From: Chrysaora quinquecirrha
Lineage: Eukaryota; Cnidaria; Scyphozoa; Semaeostomeae; Pelagiidae
Length of the DNA stretch: 64,000 nt
Reading direction: 5' to 3'
NCBI GenBank assembly: GCA_014526335.1
Contig: JACTAT010000036.1
Span: 2,456,094 to 2,520,093, forward strand
Made by a program: the position numbers and the translations under genes. Numbering within the stretch: position 1 is the stretch's first letter; each line of letters opens with the position of its first letter. The notes beneath the pieces are model-generated. The model worked only from the letters and a program-made list of their open reading frames with translations, ran no database searches and was not told where the DNA came from. Shown piece after piece: positions 1 to 12,351 of this stretch.

Positions 1-236
1 AGCATAAATGGGAAGAAAATTTTAAGAGAAACTCTCCTTACAAAAATCTAAAGTCTATTCAATCGCAAGCAAGCAATCTTTAATTTTCAACGCAGGTCAG
101 GGATTTACTGCAGCTATACAGCTGATTTTACTGCAGCTTATAACCCAAGATTGACCTAGATTGACCCAGATTGATCTAGAACGAGTACCCTGAGTACTCA
201 TTTACCGATCTCCGAAAGATGGACGGCTGAGTTATG

Positions 237-312
237 TAGGCTTGTGGAAAGTGATCCCCACGAGATTCGAATCCACGACCTGCCGATCGTGAGCCAAAGA
301 ATTGGAAAATCG
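237..312 (-). repeat. tRNA-like SINE fragment
   Basis: Read on the minus strand, this stretch has a tRNA B-box-like GATTCGAATC and an anticodon-arm-like inverted repeat (CGATCGGCAGGTCG region). The A-box half is poor and no clean cloverleaf can be folded, so it is called a tRNA-derived SINE remnant rather than a tRNA gene. It lies in an SNX8 intron. Confidence 0.4.
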
Positions 313-364
313 GCCACACCACCTCTTAATAATGGAAAAGTCATATCTAATGTAAAAAGCTTAC

Positions 365-3300
365 GTATTTGACTCCCTTTTCTGCTAATGCGTTAAAAGG
401 ATTCGCCAATGCTTTGCATCCTGGTTTTAGGTAGGTCCACGTTTCTACTCCACCAGTAGCCCAGTTAGATGTAATATGCGAATCGTTGTACAACACCCTA
501 CAACAAGTCAAATGAGAAGCATGACCGTCTCTCGCTTTGCTTTTAAAAGCAACGTACAGCCTTGACATGGTTGTTGTTGCAACTATTGTTACAACTATTG
601 TTGCAACTGTATGAGTTTTCATGCAAGCACTTTACAAAGATGTTTCTAAATAAAATTATGTATGGCATGAATAATAAAAAACTTACAAAAGTTCTTTGCT
701 GAACAGCAACATATCTCCTCCCATACCTGTAAAATAACAAAATCAAACTACAGTGTGTTCCGAAAAAAAGGAACCCGCTTTGGATTGTTTTTATTTGCGA
801 ACCGTAGCTGCAAGGCCAATAATATTTTCTCATAATACTTACTGTGTATATACACTTTTGTGAGTAAAAGGATGAGTTTGCGTATTTAATCTTCACAAAA
901 ATATGCTGTAATGAATTTCATTGATAAATAAAGCATGTGCACAAACTGTATGCACATTTCATGCAATTGTTGATTTTCTGTTGCTGGGATAAGGTCGAGC
1001 AAGGGTTTATTGACACAACCATTTGTTACTTTGGGCCAAAGATTTGAAAAATGATTTGAAGAATGATTCGAAAAATGATTTGAAAAATGATTGATTTACA
1101 CAGACAAAATTGTTTAAAAAATTTGAAAAATGATTGATTTACACAGACAAAATTGTTTAAAAAATTTGAAAAATGATTAATTTACACAGACAAAATTGTT
1201 TAAAAAATTGTGTATCGCGAGTTGTGATTTTTTAAGTACACATTTGAATGTTCTTTGTGTTAACTAAAAATTCGGTGTTAAAAGTTTTGTTTCTTCCTTT
1301 TAGTGTTATTCATGAAGTAAAGCTTTATAAAATGACGGCATTATAATTCTCATTCCTTCAAAAACATGAATACCAAATTTGATGCTCCAAAAATAAATTT
1401 TGACCTTGGCACGAAGGTTTCTTTTTTTAAGGAAAACCCTGTATATTGATATTGATATTGATATTGATATTGATATTGATATTGATATTGATATTGATGT
1501 TGATATTGATATTGATATTAATTTTGACATTGATATTGTTATTGATATTGATATTGATATTAATATTGATATTGATATTGATATTGATATTGATATTGAT
1601 ATTGATATTGATATTGATATTGATATTGATATTGATATTGATATTGATATTGATATTGATATTGATATTGATATTGATATTGATATTGATATTGATATTG
1701 ATATTGATATTGATATTGATATTGATATTAATATTGATATTGACATTGATATTGGTATTGATATTGATATTGATATTGATGTTGATATTGACATTGATAT
1801 TGATAACGATAATGAAAATAATGCTGATGCTGACACCTAATGCTGATAATGACATTGGTAATAATATCAATAATGATAATAATATTTCTAATGAAATTCA
1901 TCATGATATCGAGATCTACAATAATATGGATATTGATAGGCACATACTTGCTATAATGCTTGCTATTTTCATAAAGTACGAGCTTCTTTGCTTCGAACAG
2001 GACAGCTAAATTGTATCAAATAATCTAAGCAGTGCCATCTCATTATTCACTCAATACAACACAAACCTTATGATTTGTGATTCTTTCTGTCTTTTGCCTT
2101 TCGGTACAGAGAGCTGGTAACTATTCTTGCTCTTTCATTGCAAGGTTGACATGGATGGGAATCAAACCCACAACCACAGATCACAAATAGTCAGCTGTTC
2201 ATTCAGGATCAATTAAAAAAATACGGTACAGTGTAAACTAGATTATTACAAAGTACACAATTCACTGAAGCTCTTACCCAGTGATCTCAGCGCTACTCGA
2301 TCAGTGATTTCTTTCATTCTTTGTATACTTTGATGAATATTTCTTATCTGATCTCTGCTTGCCGACAGACATGTCTGGGTATCAGCGGGAACTAGCTCCT
2401 GCAAGTCAATTAAATAAATACTTTATTTTCAGTCAGCTGTCAATTCTAACTTGCTAAACTAATTAAAATTTTCTTTGGTCCGATTTTGTGGAAGGAAAGA
2501 TTTTATAGTAATAATTTAGTTTTGGGGGTTACATTTTGGCCCACCCAATATACCGGCAGCATTTAAATCAATTTGGCCACTCTTCAAAATCGGTAAGTCA
2601 GATCAGATCAACTGGTAAACCCGACGTATTGACAAATAGAAAAGGATGTAGTATAAAGAGATACCTTTGATTTCGATGCCAATACGTTTGTCAAGAATTC
2701 ATCAGGAGCTCCACGAAAATGCTCTTTAATTTTGTGACCAACATCCTGTTGAGATAAACACATTACAATACAATTAGTGTCAAGTAGAATGCTTCTCAAG
2801 ATATGTCGATTCCTATGTAGCCAAACATAAATGCGTTGAAGACGAATGAATCAATTTTTATTTGATTTCATTTTTGCAAATTTGCTGTGGTTTATTTTAA
2901 GTACAAAATGAAGGATGTACTAAATTTAAAACCTAGTGTTCCATATTTCGAGACAAAGAAGAAATACAGAAAGGCATTGAAAGTAGAGAAGTTATGACTA
3001 AGTACTACCAGCGAACAGGGCATTTACAAAACAAATTGATCCCCATCATTTCGGTTAAGAGAGAAGCCGGTTTGGGATGCTTTGCCCAGCAATTTCGTTA
3101 AATTCATCATATAACCCAACATTTTACTTTCGCACCTTGACAAATTGACACGTTTAGCTTCATTATTCAGCTTCTTCTATCTTGCTCACATTCCACTTAA
3201 ATTAAATTTTGTGACGTTGGATTACGGAGCATATGGTTGAGCGATGTAAGATATGTAATTCTTCTGAAGCTGAACAAACATCTCAATTTTGTTGCGGGAG

Positions 3301-6300
3301 GCATTTTGCATTATTTTAGTCAAACAGCATGAAAAAGGATATTCGAAAGGATGGAGAGGAAACGCAACAGAGAAAGACCAAGGATGAATGACCGGACATG
3401 TTTAAGAAAGACCATTTGCTACAACGACTGATCAGAACGGCAAAAGAGTGGAGAGAGTTGAGCCAGCTGGCCAACAAAGTATCCAGGACTCGCGCACGAC
3501 ACTAGTCAATGATCAATAATTAATAAAAAATTTAAACTAGCCAGATCCTTTTCTTTGTATTACTTTAATGAAAATAACTCAATTTTATCAAGCAAGAAAA
3601 GGCTGATAATATGAAAATTGGATGATCAAATATTTCGCAATATTTTAGCTTAGACTATAACAATTTTTTGTGTTTGATCAGAACGTGGCATAATGGGTCT
3701 CGAAAGGAAAACCCATCATAAAATTCTAGGAAACTTGTGTGAGTTTAATGAGTAAAAAAGAAACCTCAGTCTCACCGATCCTTTGAAAGTCATGAAGTAG
3801 GTTACGATTGGGTCATTCGTCATTATTGGATGCCTCACAACAAGAACCAAAAATCTTTTCAATGCTCTTCTTCTGGCTTCAATAAACTCTTTACTTGCTG
3901 TAAGAAATCAAAATTTCAGGAAATACAATGAATTGAACATGTTTTTGCTCAGCTGCAGTAACTAAGGAAATTGTACCCAGAATCTCCTTCAAAATCCTCA
4001 ATTAAAACAGAGGGCTGAGACAGCCACCTTCTTTTGCTGACGTCTCAACTATAACATTCGAGTCATTCAATATTTTACATTCGAAAACTAGCATTTTTTA
4101 CACTTCGCGAAAAGGTTGAAGAAATTGTTGTTTTTTTTTTTCAAAAAACTAGTAAATTAATAAATGGGGCGTCCTAATAAAAACAGGGTGGTTGGAATTC
4201 AGAACAAAAATAAGCGGGGACCACTTATTCGGGACCTAACAAATATTTCACCCAACACTGTCCAACATTCATGTTGGAAGAAATGTTGGCACTGTTTGGC
4301 CGCCTTGTTGAGAAAACAGCTGATGTTTTCATTTTCGGAACTCAAAAATAAAAACCGGATAGCTTATTAAGTCTTTAATTTACCTCAAACTACAAATTTG
4401 TCTACAAAAAGGCATTGAACCAAACTCAAATAAGAAATTGCCAATAGTGGTTTTAGGCTCCTTAGTAAAGGCAACATCTTTGATACGTGTGTTGGCTGAA
4501 ATATCTGCTACATTTAGCCGCTTCTGCCCCTTCTGCCTCAGCAGCAACCAAGATTCAAAAAGAAGTTGGGTGGATCGTTCAGTAAGATATTGGTGGCGTT
4601 TGGCTAAGAATCTAAACATAGTAACTAGAGCTGGGCTGAGTAGATACAGAATAAGCCAAAAAGCCCGATAAAAAATCTTAAAAGGTTTCGAATTTCATCA
4701 TGATTTTAGAATACAATTTCCAGACAAGATACATACCACAAGCTATAGCTTGGTTTATAAATTACTCTAGCGATCGTGCAGCAAAGAGCAATGTTAAGTT
4801 TTTTCACCAAAACTAGTTGCTATGTCGGAGAATCTTAGTCGCTATGTCGAAGAATATATATTTGAAAGAGAAAACATGGCAAGAGGACATTGATAGTGGG
4901 CAGCGATGTAGTGAATTTCTGTGGTGTAGCTCAATTAGAGGCATCATTCCTAAACTACCAACGGTTTCTATGAAGAAACTATCCAGACTTTTACAACATT
5001 TAACATGACAACAGGTTGCTTATGCGATACATGAGTATTTATTTGCAAGTTTTCATCAAGAATCTTCTGAAATAAACGTTTTTTTTAATCTATGCATCCA
5101 TTGTTTAGTTCGTATTATATCGGTCTTAAGTGGATGGTAAATGAATATTAAAAAATTGCAAAAAAATAAGAAAGAAGAAGAACTGACCTCCAATTTTCTT
5201 TGGGGGTAATTTAGGAACTAATCGGTATGGAAATCTTGCCATCAAGAGATCATGAAAACTGACGAAATCATTGTATCTTCTTTGAACACTTGTGTTGTGT
5301 TTCTGTGGAGATGGAAAGTAAATATTTTTTTATAGAAATGTTCTATAATAATTCAAACCTATTGTTGTTGTTTTCGTTGTTACTTTATTGGCTGTTATTT
5401 CCAGCTTTTTCAGCTAATTTAAGCCTATTAAGCAGGCCGCATCCATGGATGGGACCCCTAGTTTAATGCCCATTCCGAAGGACGGCAGAGTGAGTTTGTT
5501 TAGTCATCCATCAGGATAGTCAACCATCCAGATACTGATTTCACATGACCAAGTTTAACTTCTGTTGCATAAAGGACACTGACTAAGCCACTAAACCACT
5601 CACTCCTCACTCACTCCTAGAAGACACAAACTAAGGATAGCGCGTAATTCTCAACTAAATATATATACCCATATACATACGCGAAATATATACCCAGTCC
5701 AGGAAGAACCTAGTGCAGTAACCTATATGCAAATCCAACAGTTATTGAAATTTTCATTATGATATCGGTTGAATGTTATGCTTTGCATTAAAGACTCTCT
5801 GTCAGATTGTCAGGTGACAACGTGCAGGACCGTTTTAAAAATGAGAATATAGTGTTCGCAGAATAACTTTACAAACTGGGTTTAAAGCAAGATTTATATG
5901 AGACAAATTTTCCGCGCGAAGCGAATTTTGCTATGCGATTTTTTTCGCTCCGACATTTCAACCAGCAGAGTTTTTGAGTACGGATTCGGCTCGATAAGCA
6001 AGGCATCTGTTTAAAGATTGCTGGTAAACAAACTTTAAAGTGGCTTTTAAAGTTAATTCTTTTGAAGAAAAAGAGATGAAACGGGTACGTTAAACTTGAA
6101 AAGGGGAGTTCCGCGTTTCCTTATACTTTAACATTATATCGTTGTTGCTTTTGTTAAATAGCGCAAATTTCGCTCTAATCTGTCACTGCAAGACACTTTG
6201 TACTTTGGACCGTATCTGCGCATTGTAATTGGTCGAATTATTACTGGCTTATGAAAATATAATCCCATATTACACATTTCCTTGTATGAAGAAAGAGGAA

Positions 6301-9300
6301 CTTTAATTTGACAAGTAAAATTAAGTTGAAAAGAGGAAATAAGTTTGAAATAAGCACTTTCAAATAATAAAAATTTCGTACGTTTTGAGTTGATGATTCC
6401 GTGCGCAAAATTCAATCTAAAGCCGGATAAAGGTGATGTGTTCAGATAAAATGAGGGCATCAAGATATTGACGCGTCAGTATGTCTCTAGTGGACAGCAC
6501 AGTGCATACCTTCAGCAAGCCTATTCTAAGTCTCTTGCTAAACGATCAAACATTGCTTGCAGTGGCGTACTCAAAAGGGGAATGGGGGGTCCGGACCCCC
6601 CCACTTTTCTAGAATATCGTCCTCAAGATTTGTCCAAAAACGCTGTAAGACTCATGGGGGTGGGGCAAAAAGGGCGTTTCTCCACATTTGCGAGAGTTTG
6701 AAGGGCGTGGTCTGAGGAATTTTTTCACCAGAAACCCCCACCACTACCTTAGACCTTGATAAGCCACTGATTGCTGGTCAAACATTTTATATTTGCTCAT
6801 CAAACAATGTTTGAACGTTTGGCCACGTCGCAAAACATCGCTTGACAAGCATAAATCAGCAGAATTCATTGCGCGATGTTTTCAAAAATTTTCAAAAATA
6901 TTTTTCGCTTGACACAAACAACAATGCTCGACGAGCTTTTTTTGCGACAGGATCAAGCGATAAAAACCCTTGCTTGACAATCAAATTTCAATTGTTTGAC
7001 AAAGAATGTTTGATCATATAGCCAGGGCCTAAGATTATCGACACATTGCTATTAATTGAACCACCTAACTTTGTCCACAAATCTATTCAAAATAACTTTT
7101 TTACAGTCTAGGGCTTTTTTTTCCAAGTGCCATACAAACAAACAAAACAAACAAACAAACGGGTTCACCATCTAATTTCCATTTAAGTAAAACCTTTGGC
7201 TGATTGTTCAATGTTAAGTTCCTCATGAGGGTAAAACGTTTCAGATTTGATTAAGATATTTTTCCATGATTTCTCCAAAACAAGAGGATGAGTTAGGTTG
7301 GTTACTTTACTTTACTTTACTTAGGACTAATTTGGAAAATGTCCATGGTTTCAATCATTGATTCAATGACCAAATCAATGATTCTTATTTGCAAGAGAAT
7401 TGAATTGAATATTGTAATTTTCGAAGATGAAGGTGAAATGGCATAGCCAGTTGGTAGGATCTCAGAAGTAGCTGAACTAACAAGATCTTGACCTTGGCTG
7501 TGATGCTAACCTTTCTTGAGTTTGTACCAGACACTAACTAACCTCATAACACATTGATTTAGCTGTACTTGACAAACAGCTACAGCGCCTACAGCACATT
7601 CGTAGAGTTGCCAGCTCTACTGTATGCTATTCCAAGTAAAAGGCAAAAGGATGCTAAACGGATTTGTGCCTAACTAACTAACTAGCTTAGCAACTAAAGT
7701 ACTCACTACACACCAAGCTGTGTTCATAATAATAATACTTACCCTGCTTGATACAGTGTACTCTCTGTGTTTTAGTATTAATCCCTTTTTGTCTGGTTCT
7801 AATTCAACTTCAACTTTATCTAGTTCTGCCAATTCACGATAACTGAAACCAAGAACATTTGGATTTTTCTCTCTTTTCAATTTAATTCTCATTGTTTTCA
7901 GCTCAGATAGGTCACCAAGATTAGGCTTAGGTAGGTCTAGAATTACAAAGCACAACTCAATCATTGAACCAAGTCAAATCAAATCAAATCGGATCAAGTT
8001 AAGTGAAATCAAGTCGAGTCAAGTCAAATCAAGTCAAGTCAAGTCAAGTCAAGTCAGGTCAAGTCAAGTCAAGTCAAGTTAAGTCAAGTCAAGTCAAGTC
8101 AAGTCAAAACAAATCAAATCAAATCAAATCAAATCAAATCAAATCAAATCAAATCAAATCAAATCAAATCAAATCAAATCAAATCAAATCAAATCAAATC
8201 AAATCAAATCACATCAGATCACATCAATCAAATCAAATCAAATCAGATCAGATCAAATCAAATCACATCACATCGGATCACATCACATCAGATCAAATCA
8301 ACTCAGATCAGATCAGATAACCAAATCAAATCACATTGCAACACATCAGATCAGATCAGATCAAATCAAATCAGATCAGATCAGATCAGATCAGATCAGA
8401 TCAGATCAGATCAGATCAGATCAAAGACCCTCCAGCCAAGAAATAAATCTACTAACCAGAATCTATTAGCATTTCAAGTGATTTGTCTGAAATTGGTTTT
8501 CCTTGTTGAGCAAGTGCAATACAAGCAAATGCCTTGTAAAGACCATCTCTTGTTAGATAGCCACATTTTTGAGAATCTGCTAATTCCCATATCTAGAATT
8601 AAAATATAATTATTAAAATATGTCTTCCAGTCAAAATTAATATTACAAGATTTCTTTTCCACCAGGTGGCTTTGTTTCAAAATAGTATGTCATTTCTGAA
8701 ATTAATGAAACACTAGGTTTTAAAGCTTTGAAAAACATTATGCACATGCTCCCAAATTAGGGGCCATCCACTATCAATTTTGATAATTTTAACAGCATTT
8801 GGCCATTAAGATGGGAACCCCCAACCCCCCTCCCTTTCAACTGCACTGCAATCATTCGTCAATGCAAATCAAAACATTTAGCCTACACACTTGTTCAAAA
8901 TAATTTGCGTGTGAAAATCATTTTCGGGATATCAGTTAAAGCAATGCAAACAGGCCCTACTAGATATACAAAAGTATTTGCCTGTTTGCTTGCTCAGGCG
9001 CCGCCCCTCCCTCAATGTAGTAGGAACAGCTACTTCATGTAAATGTAAAATATGTCTTCTTGCACGTTATGATCTTTCTATACCTTCTGTCTATTTACGT
9101 AAGTATTTGTACGTCATTATAACTAGAACTTTCTGTTAGAACATAGTTGCATGTATAATTTCTAACTGCGCAATAGATCATGTGACTTGTAAATACTATA
9201 ACTTAGAAACTCTGTAAATAAGTAGTCAGTCAGTAAAAAGTCAGTGTCAATGTAAAGTCAGTTAATCAGACATGATACAGAATCGTCTCTCAAATGTCGT

Positions 9301-9807
9301 CTGACTCCGTGTGTTCTCTGCGCGCACGTAAAACTCAAGCAGCAGCTAAAGATCCTTCTGCTACGAACGATCCCGGCTACATCAACAGATCCTTAACTTG
9401 GTAATATACTGTACCCTAACATTCTTAGGCTAGCAGGCTATAGTAGTTGCTTTTCAACAAAATCTAAACAACCTGACAACAACAAGTGATGAAAACAAAA
9501 TGAATGAGTATTCCTTTAACATACAAATAACCCACCGTTGCTAAATTTTGCTTTGATAAACCAGATTTTGTAAGTAAAGAATAAAAAGAATTTTGGTCAA
9601 CTTTTTCATCAGCTTCCCCTCCACAGATTGTGTCAAATAGTTCTCTATAAAATGGTGGCACGTTGCCTAAAAAAGAGTTTTAGAAAGCAATTATTATTTT
9701 GCTTCTTAATGATGATTTAGTTTTTGAAGGAACTTTCAACAAAATAGCAAGAAAGCTAATTTTTACGTGCAAAAGAAACACTTACCGAATGCCAGTTGCG
9801 CCGCCAT
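365..9807 (-). CDS. SNX8: Sorting nexin 8 (EH + PX + BAR form), 5' ten exons, partial at left edge
   Basis: Endosomal PX-BAR sorting nexin (Mvp1/SNX8 family) that binds phosphoinositides and shapes endosome tubules. Exons, in gene order: 9786-9807, 9536-9666, 8457-8592, 7743-7936, 5188-5302, 3776-3897, 2665-2745, 2278-2398, 687-726, 365-497. All have GT-AG borders and compatible phases, giving 365 codons before the gene leaves the window. Exons 1-3 encode an EH domain (FYRELFDTICGG, then IWELADSQKCGYLTRDGL). Exon 4 starts the PX domain (VEVELEPDKKGLILKHREY). Exons 5-6 carry the PX core (RRYNDFVSFHDLL, FPYRLVPKLPPKK, EFIEARRRALKRFL). Exons 7-10 enter the BAR region and match human SNX8 around the SHITSNWATGGVETW stretch. 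Human SNX8 as I recall it lacks the EH domain, so this is the longer form. The 9-kb span comes from repeat-rich introns. The start is the only ATG before the EH domain, preceded by a short leader. Confidence 0.93.
1075..1210. repeat. ~53-bp tandem repeat, about 2.5 copies
   Basis: The unit contains GAAAAATGATTGATTTACAC followed by AGACAAAATTGTTTAAAAAA and repeats nearly perfectly from about 1078 to 1207. It is an intronic minisatellite in SNX8 intron 8. Confidence 0.8.
1441..1835. repeat. (GATATT)n hexanucleotide microsatellite, ~390 bp
   Basis: Nearly pure GATATT repeats with scattered substitutions (GATGTT, GACATT, AATATT), mostly towards the ends. The long open frames on both strands here (Ile-Asp, Leu-Ile, Ser-Ile dipeptides) are artefacts of a 6-bp repeat and not genes. 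The reverse complement of the same motif recurs at 51840-52258 and 52470-52640. Confidence 0.97.
6560..6769. mobile_element. hAT-like MITE nested in an older repeat
   Basis: The element starts CAGTGGCGTA and ends AGCCACTG (short inverted termini). It is flanked by 8-bp direct repeats ATTGCTTG (6552-6559) and ATTGCTGG (6770-6777) with one mismatch, as expected for hAT insertion. The host sequence on both sides (about 6537-7027) is another repeat with termini resembling AAACGATCAAACATTG, seen again at 26080-26272. Both lie in SNX8 intron 4. Confidence 0.75.
7430..7512 (-). repeat. SINE fragment
   Basis: Shares GGTGAAATGGC, AGGATCTCAG, GACCTTGGCTGTGATGC and similar blocks with the SINEs of the SRP68 introns (59050-63411). 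It is the tail half only, in SNX8 intron 4. Confidence 0.5.
7969..8425. repeat. Pentanucleotide satellite (AAGTC/AAATC/AGATC)n
   Basis: Three successive homogenised blocks can be seen: AAGTC units (about 8004-8105), AAATC units (about 8106-8210), then a mix of ACATC and AGATC units ending in pure GATCA (about 8345-8425). The long Lys-Ser/Gln-Ile frame is a repeat artefact. It lies between SNX8 exons 3 and 4. Confidence 0.95.
9016..9381. mobile_element. Candidate solo LTR (366 bp)
   Basis: Begins TGTAGTAGGA and ends CCGGCTACA, giving inverted TGTAG/CTACA termini of LTR type. It is flanked by TCAA on both sides (9012-9015 and 9382-9385), a possible 4-bp target duplication. No internal retroelement sequence adjoins it. 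It sits in SNX8 intron 2. There is no second copy in the window to confirm it. Confidence 0.5.
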
Positions 9808-9896
9808 TTTGAGACCGTGAAATTTGATTTTTGGATGAAGTTCAGTGAATGATTGCTCCTTCGCTGCGGCGTTGGCAGTAAAAGGACATTCTGAGA

Positions 9897-10812
9897 ATGA
9901 TAAATTTTTGGGGTAAGATCTTAACTGGGAGACAAGACAAGCTAGTGTTTAGACTATATGAACTTGCGTTACATAAATGGGAAAATATTGGCTGGATAAA
10001 ATCAATTAAGAATTTATTTGATCATACTGGTTTATCGATAATTTGGAATTCTCATGTTGTAAATAGTAGTAGGAATTTATGTAGTCTTATTGAGATTAAT
10101 CTTAAAGACCAGTTTCTTCAACAATGGAATTCCGAAATGGAGTTGTCAAATAAAGGCAAAATGTACTTGAATATGAAACAAATTTTTGAAATGGAAAATT
10201 ATCTAAGTCTTTTGCCGCCAAGATTATCCAAGTATCTTTGCTGGTTTAGAACTGGAAACCATAAGCTTTCTGTTGAAACGGGAAGATGGAACAAAATAGA
10301 ATATGACTTACGTAAATGTGATATGTGTACTTCAAATGAGATTGGCGATGAGTATCACACTCTCTTAAAATGTCCTGCATTTGATCGCATAAGGGATAAA
10401 CTTATACCAACATATTTTTCTAAGTACCCTTCAAAAATGAAATTTCAAATTCTAATGTCAAAACAAGAGACAAAAACTTTGGGCCAATATAGCAAAATAT
10501 ATAAGAGAAATTTTCAGTTATAGGAAAAATAATTGTCACCTCCTGTAAAAAGACAAAAGTAATTTCATTGTTGCAGTTTCTGTTGCTGTTGCTGTTGCTG
10601 TTATCTCATGTTTCTTTGAATATTTTAGCTCTTACCGTTCTTACTTTAGTTGCTTTTTTTTTGTTAATTAGACTTAATTTTGTTAATGAAAAACTCTAAA
10701 TTGTCACTATAGTGATGTAGAGTTTACATTAATTTGCTTATTCTATAAATTCATTTCATACCCCAGCTGGGGGTATGAGTAAATTTATGATGATGATGAT
10801 GATGATGATGAG
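9897..10812 (+). mobile_element. 5'-truncated LINE, C-terminal end of ORF2
   Basis: An open frame (9897-10523, about 208 codons) resembles the C-terminal end of a non-LTR retrotransposon reverse-transcriptase polyprotein. It has the family's zinc-finger-like motif C-x2-C-x9-H-x4-C (CDMC...DEYHTLLKC). No reverse transcriptase core is present, so the copy is 5' truncated. The 3' end is a (GAT)n microsatellite at about 10788-10812, typical of LINE tails. It starts about 90 bp upstream of the SNX8 start codon on the opposite strand, so it may adjoin the SNX8 promoter. Confidence 0.8.
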
Positions 10813-12351
10813 ACCTTGTTCACACGATGCGGAAATACGGATGCCTGTCCGCAAATCCTAATAAGCCGCAACCTCCGAATAAGCCACCCCCTCGATTAAT
10901 CCCCCACCAAAGAATTCATTTTTGCAACCAAGCCACAGACAAGTTACCTTTTTTCTCTCTGCTATTCCCTTGGAAAAACACTGGAACTAATTGAACTTTT
11001 AAATAAGCCCCCTCCCTGGAATAAGCTCTCCCCTCAAATAAGCAACCCCACCGTGAAATTCATTTTTGCAAATAAGCCCCTTAGGGCTTACACGTTTTTT
11101 TTCTATAAGAAACCGGTTTATAAGAAACCTAGAACTAGACACCCAAAAAGTTAAGAAACTTTTAGAACTAGGAGGAAGAAGTTAAGAAACTGTAGACATT
11201 TTTGCGCCCCTTTTCCAACATACTGATTTCACATTTGTGGAGGTAGTAAATAGTTCTCAAGCATTTCAATGCGATTTCTCGCACCAGCGTGGCTAATTTC
11301 GTGCGATTTCTCGCATCTGTATAAAGCAATACTGTATCCCACAGAAGGTTTTTTGTCGTTTTTACTGCAATTCATTTCAATAAATTAATAAACGGTTAAG
11401 AAACTTTTAGAACTAAAATTGGGCCAAAATTGGGTCGATGCCCTTCTTATTTCAGCATTGATTTTCTTCCAAATACTACACACAAATGAATGTTTTCCCA
11501 GAATAGGAAGGACGGTAGCATTATCTCCTGCTGGAGAATTGCTGCACAGAAAGGTTTTCCAGCCAATTGCTTCACAGAAGCTTAATCGTCGAGGAGATCA
11601 TGAGCGTTCAAAAATGATCACCAGGTATCACGAGTGACGAGTGTAGACGAGGGTAGACGACCGAACGATACACGACGACGAAACACACCGCGCGATATTT
11701 CTTCGCCAATGATGCTTGCTTGCGAGCCTTGCGAGAGACGGGGAGGGAGATAGGGGGGGGGGGGTTGCAAATCCAACTTTTGTGTTTATCAAAAAGATTT
11801 GGATTTAGCTTCTGTGATTGGCTTTACCTTGGCCACTATGTCTTAGCTGATAACTTCTCTTTCATCAAAGTCCATGAAAGAAAAAGTAGAGTAGAATAGG
11901 GGTGTTTTCTATCGAAAGGGGGCGTGACGTGGCAAAACCGAGCGGGCGCGGGAAGGGTGCCCTCTATTGTTCTAAGAATGACTTTCGAGCTGCGAGCAAG
12001 TTATGCACTGAGAGAAAAATCTGGAAAAGTAATTTTATCTTGGTTTGGTGCATGATTCATCCCTCTTTTAATTTTCGTGATTTCCGCATTGAGAGGGAAC
12101 AGGGCCCTCTTTGACAGGAGGACTGGTGTTTACATTTTACGAACAATGTCGGAACAATCAAGCGATATGATGATTGTCAAAACTGTCAACGAACAATAGC
12201 TGGCGGCTTATATGAAGAATCAATTTCTATGCACATTTCCTTGTCACTTCATGCCCACAGCTTACATTCACATTCATGCAAATCTCCAAGCAGTTTGAAT
12301 GCTGATAGACATTCTTGAATCGAAGTGGTTAGGGCGTTTCCATAGCTCAGA
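10813..12351. other. Intergenic region upstream of the anoctamin gene; interspersed repeats
   Basis: No gene is supported. Around 11090-11420 is a repeat with TATAAGAAACC and GTTAAGAAACTTT blocks; related copies occur at about 28370-28790, 29625-29740, 46020-46125 and 55590-55700. A G-run (11754-11764) lies at the end of a GC-richer patch. The promoters of SNX8 (leftward) and the anoctamin (rightward) should lie somewhere between 9808 and 12351, but no clear TATA box stands out. Confidence 0.6.

Noticed and set aside
1306..2009. Long Ile-Asp, Ser-Ile and Leu-Ile open frames on both strands
   Set aside because: They are translations of the GATATT hexamer repeat, which has no stop in most frames.
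8003..8320. 105-codon Lys-Ser/Asn-Gln-Ile frame
   Set aside because: Translation of the AAGTC/AAATC pentamer satellite inside an SNX8 intron.
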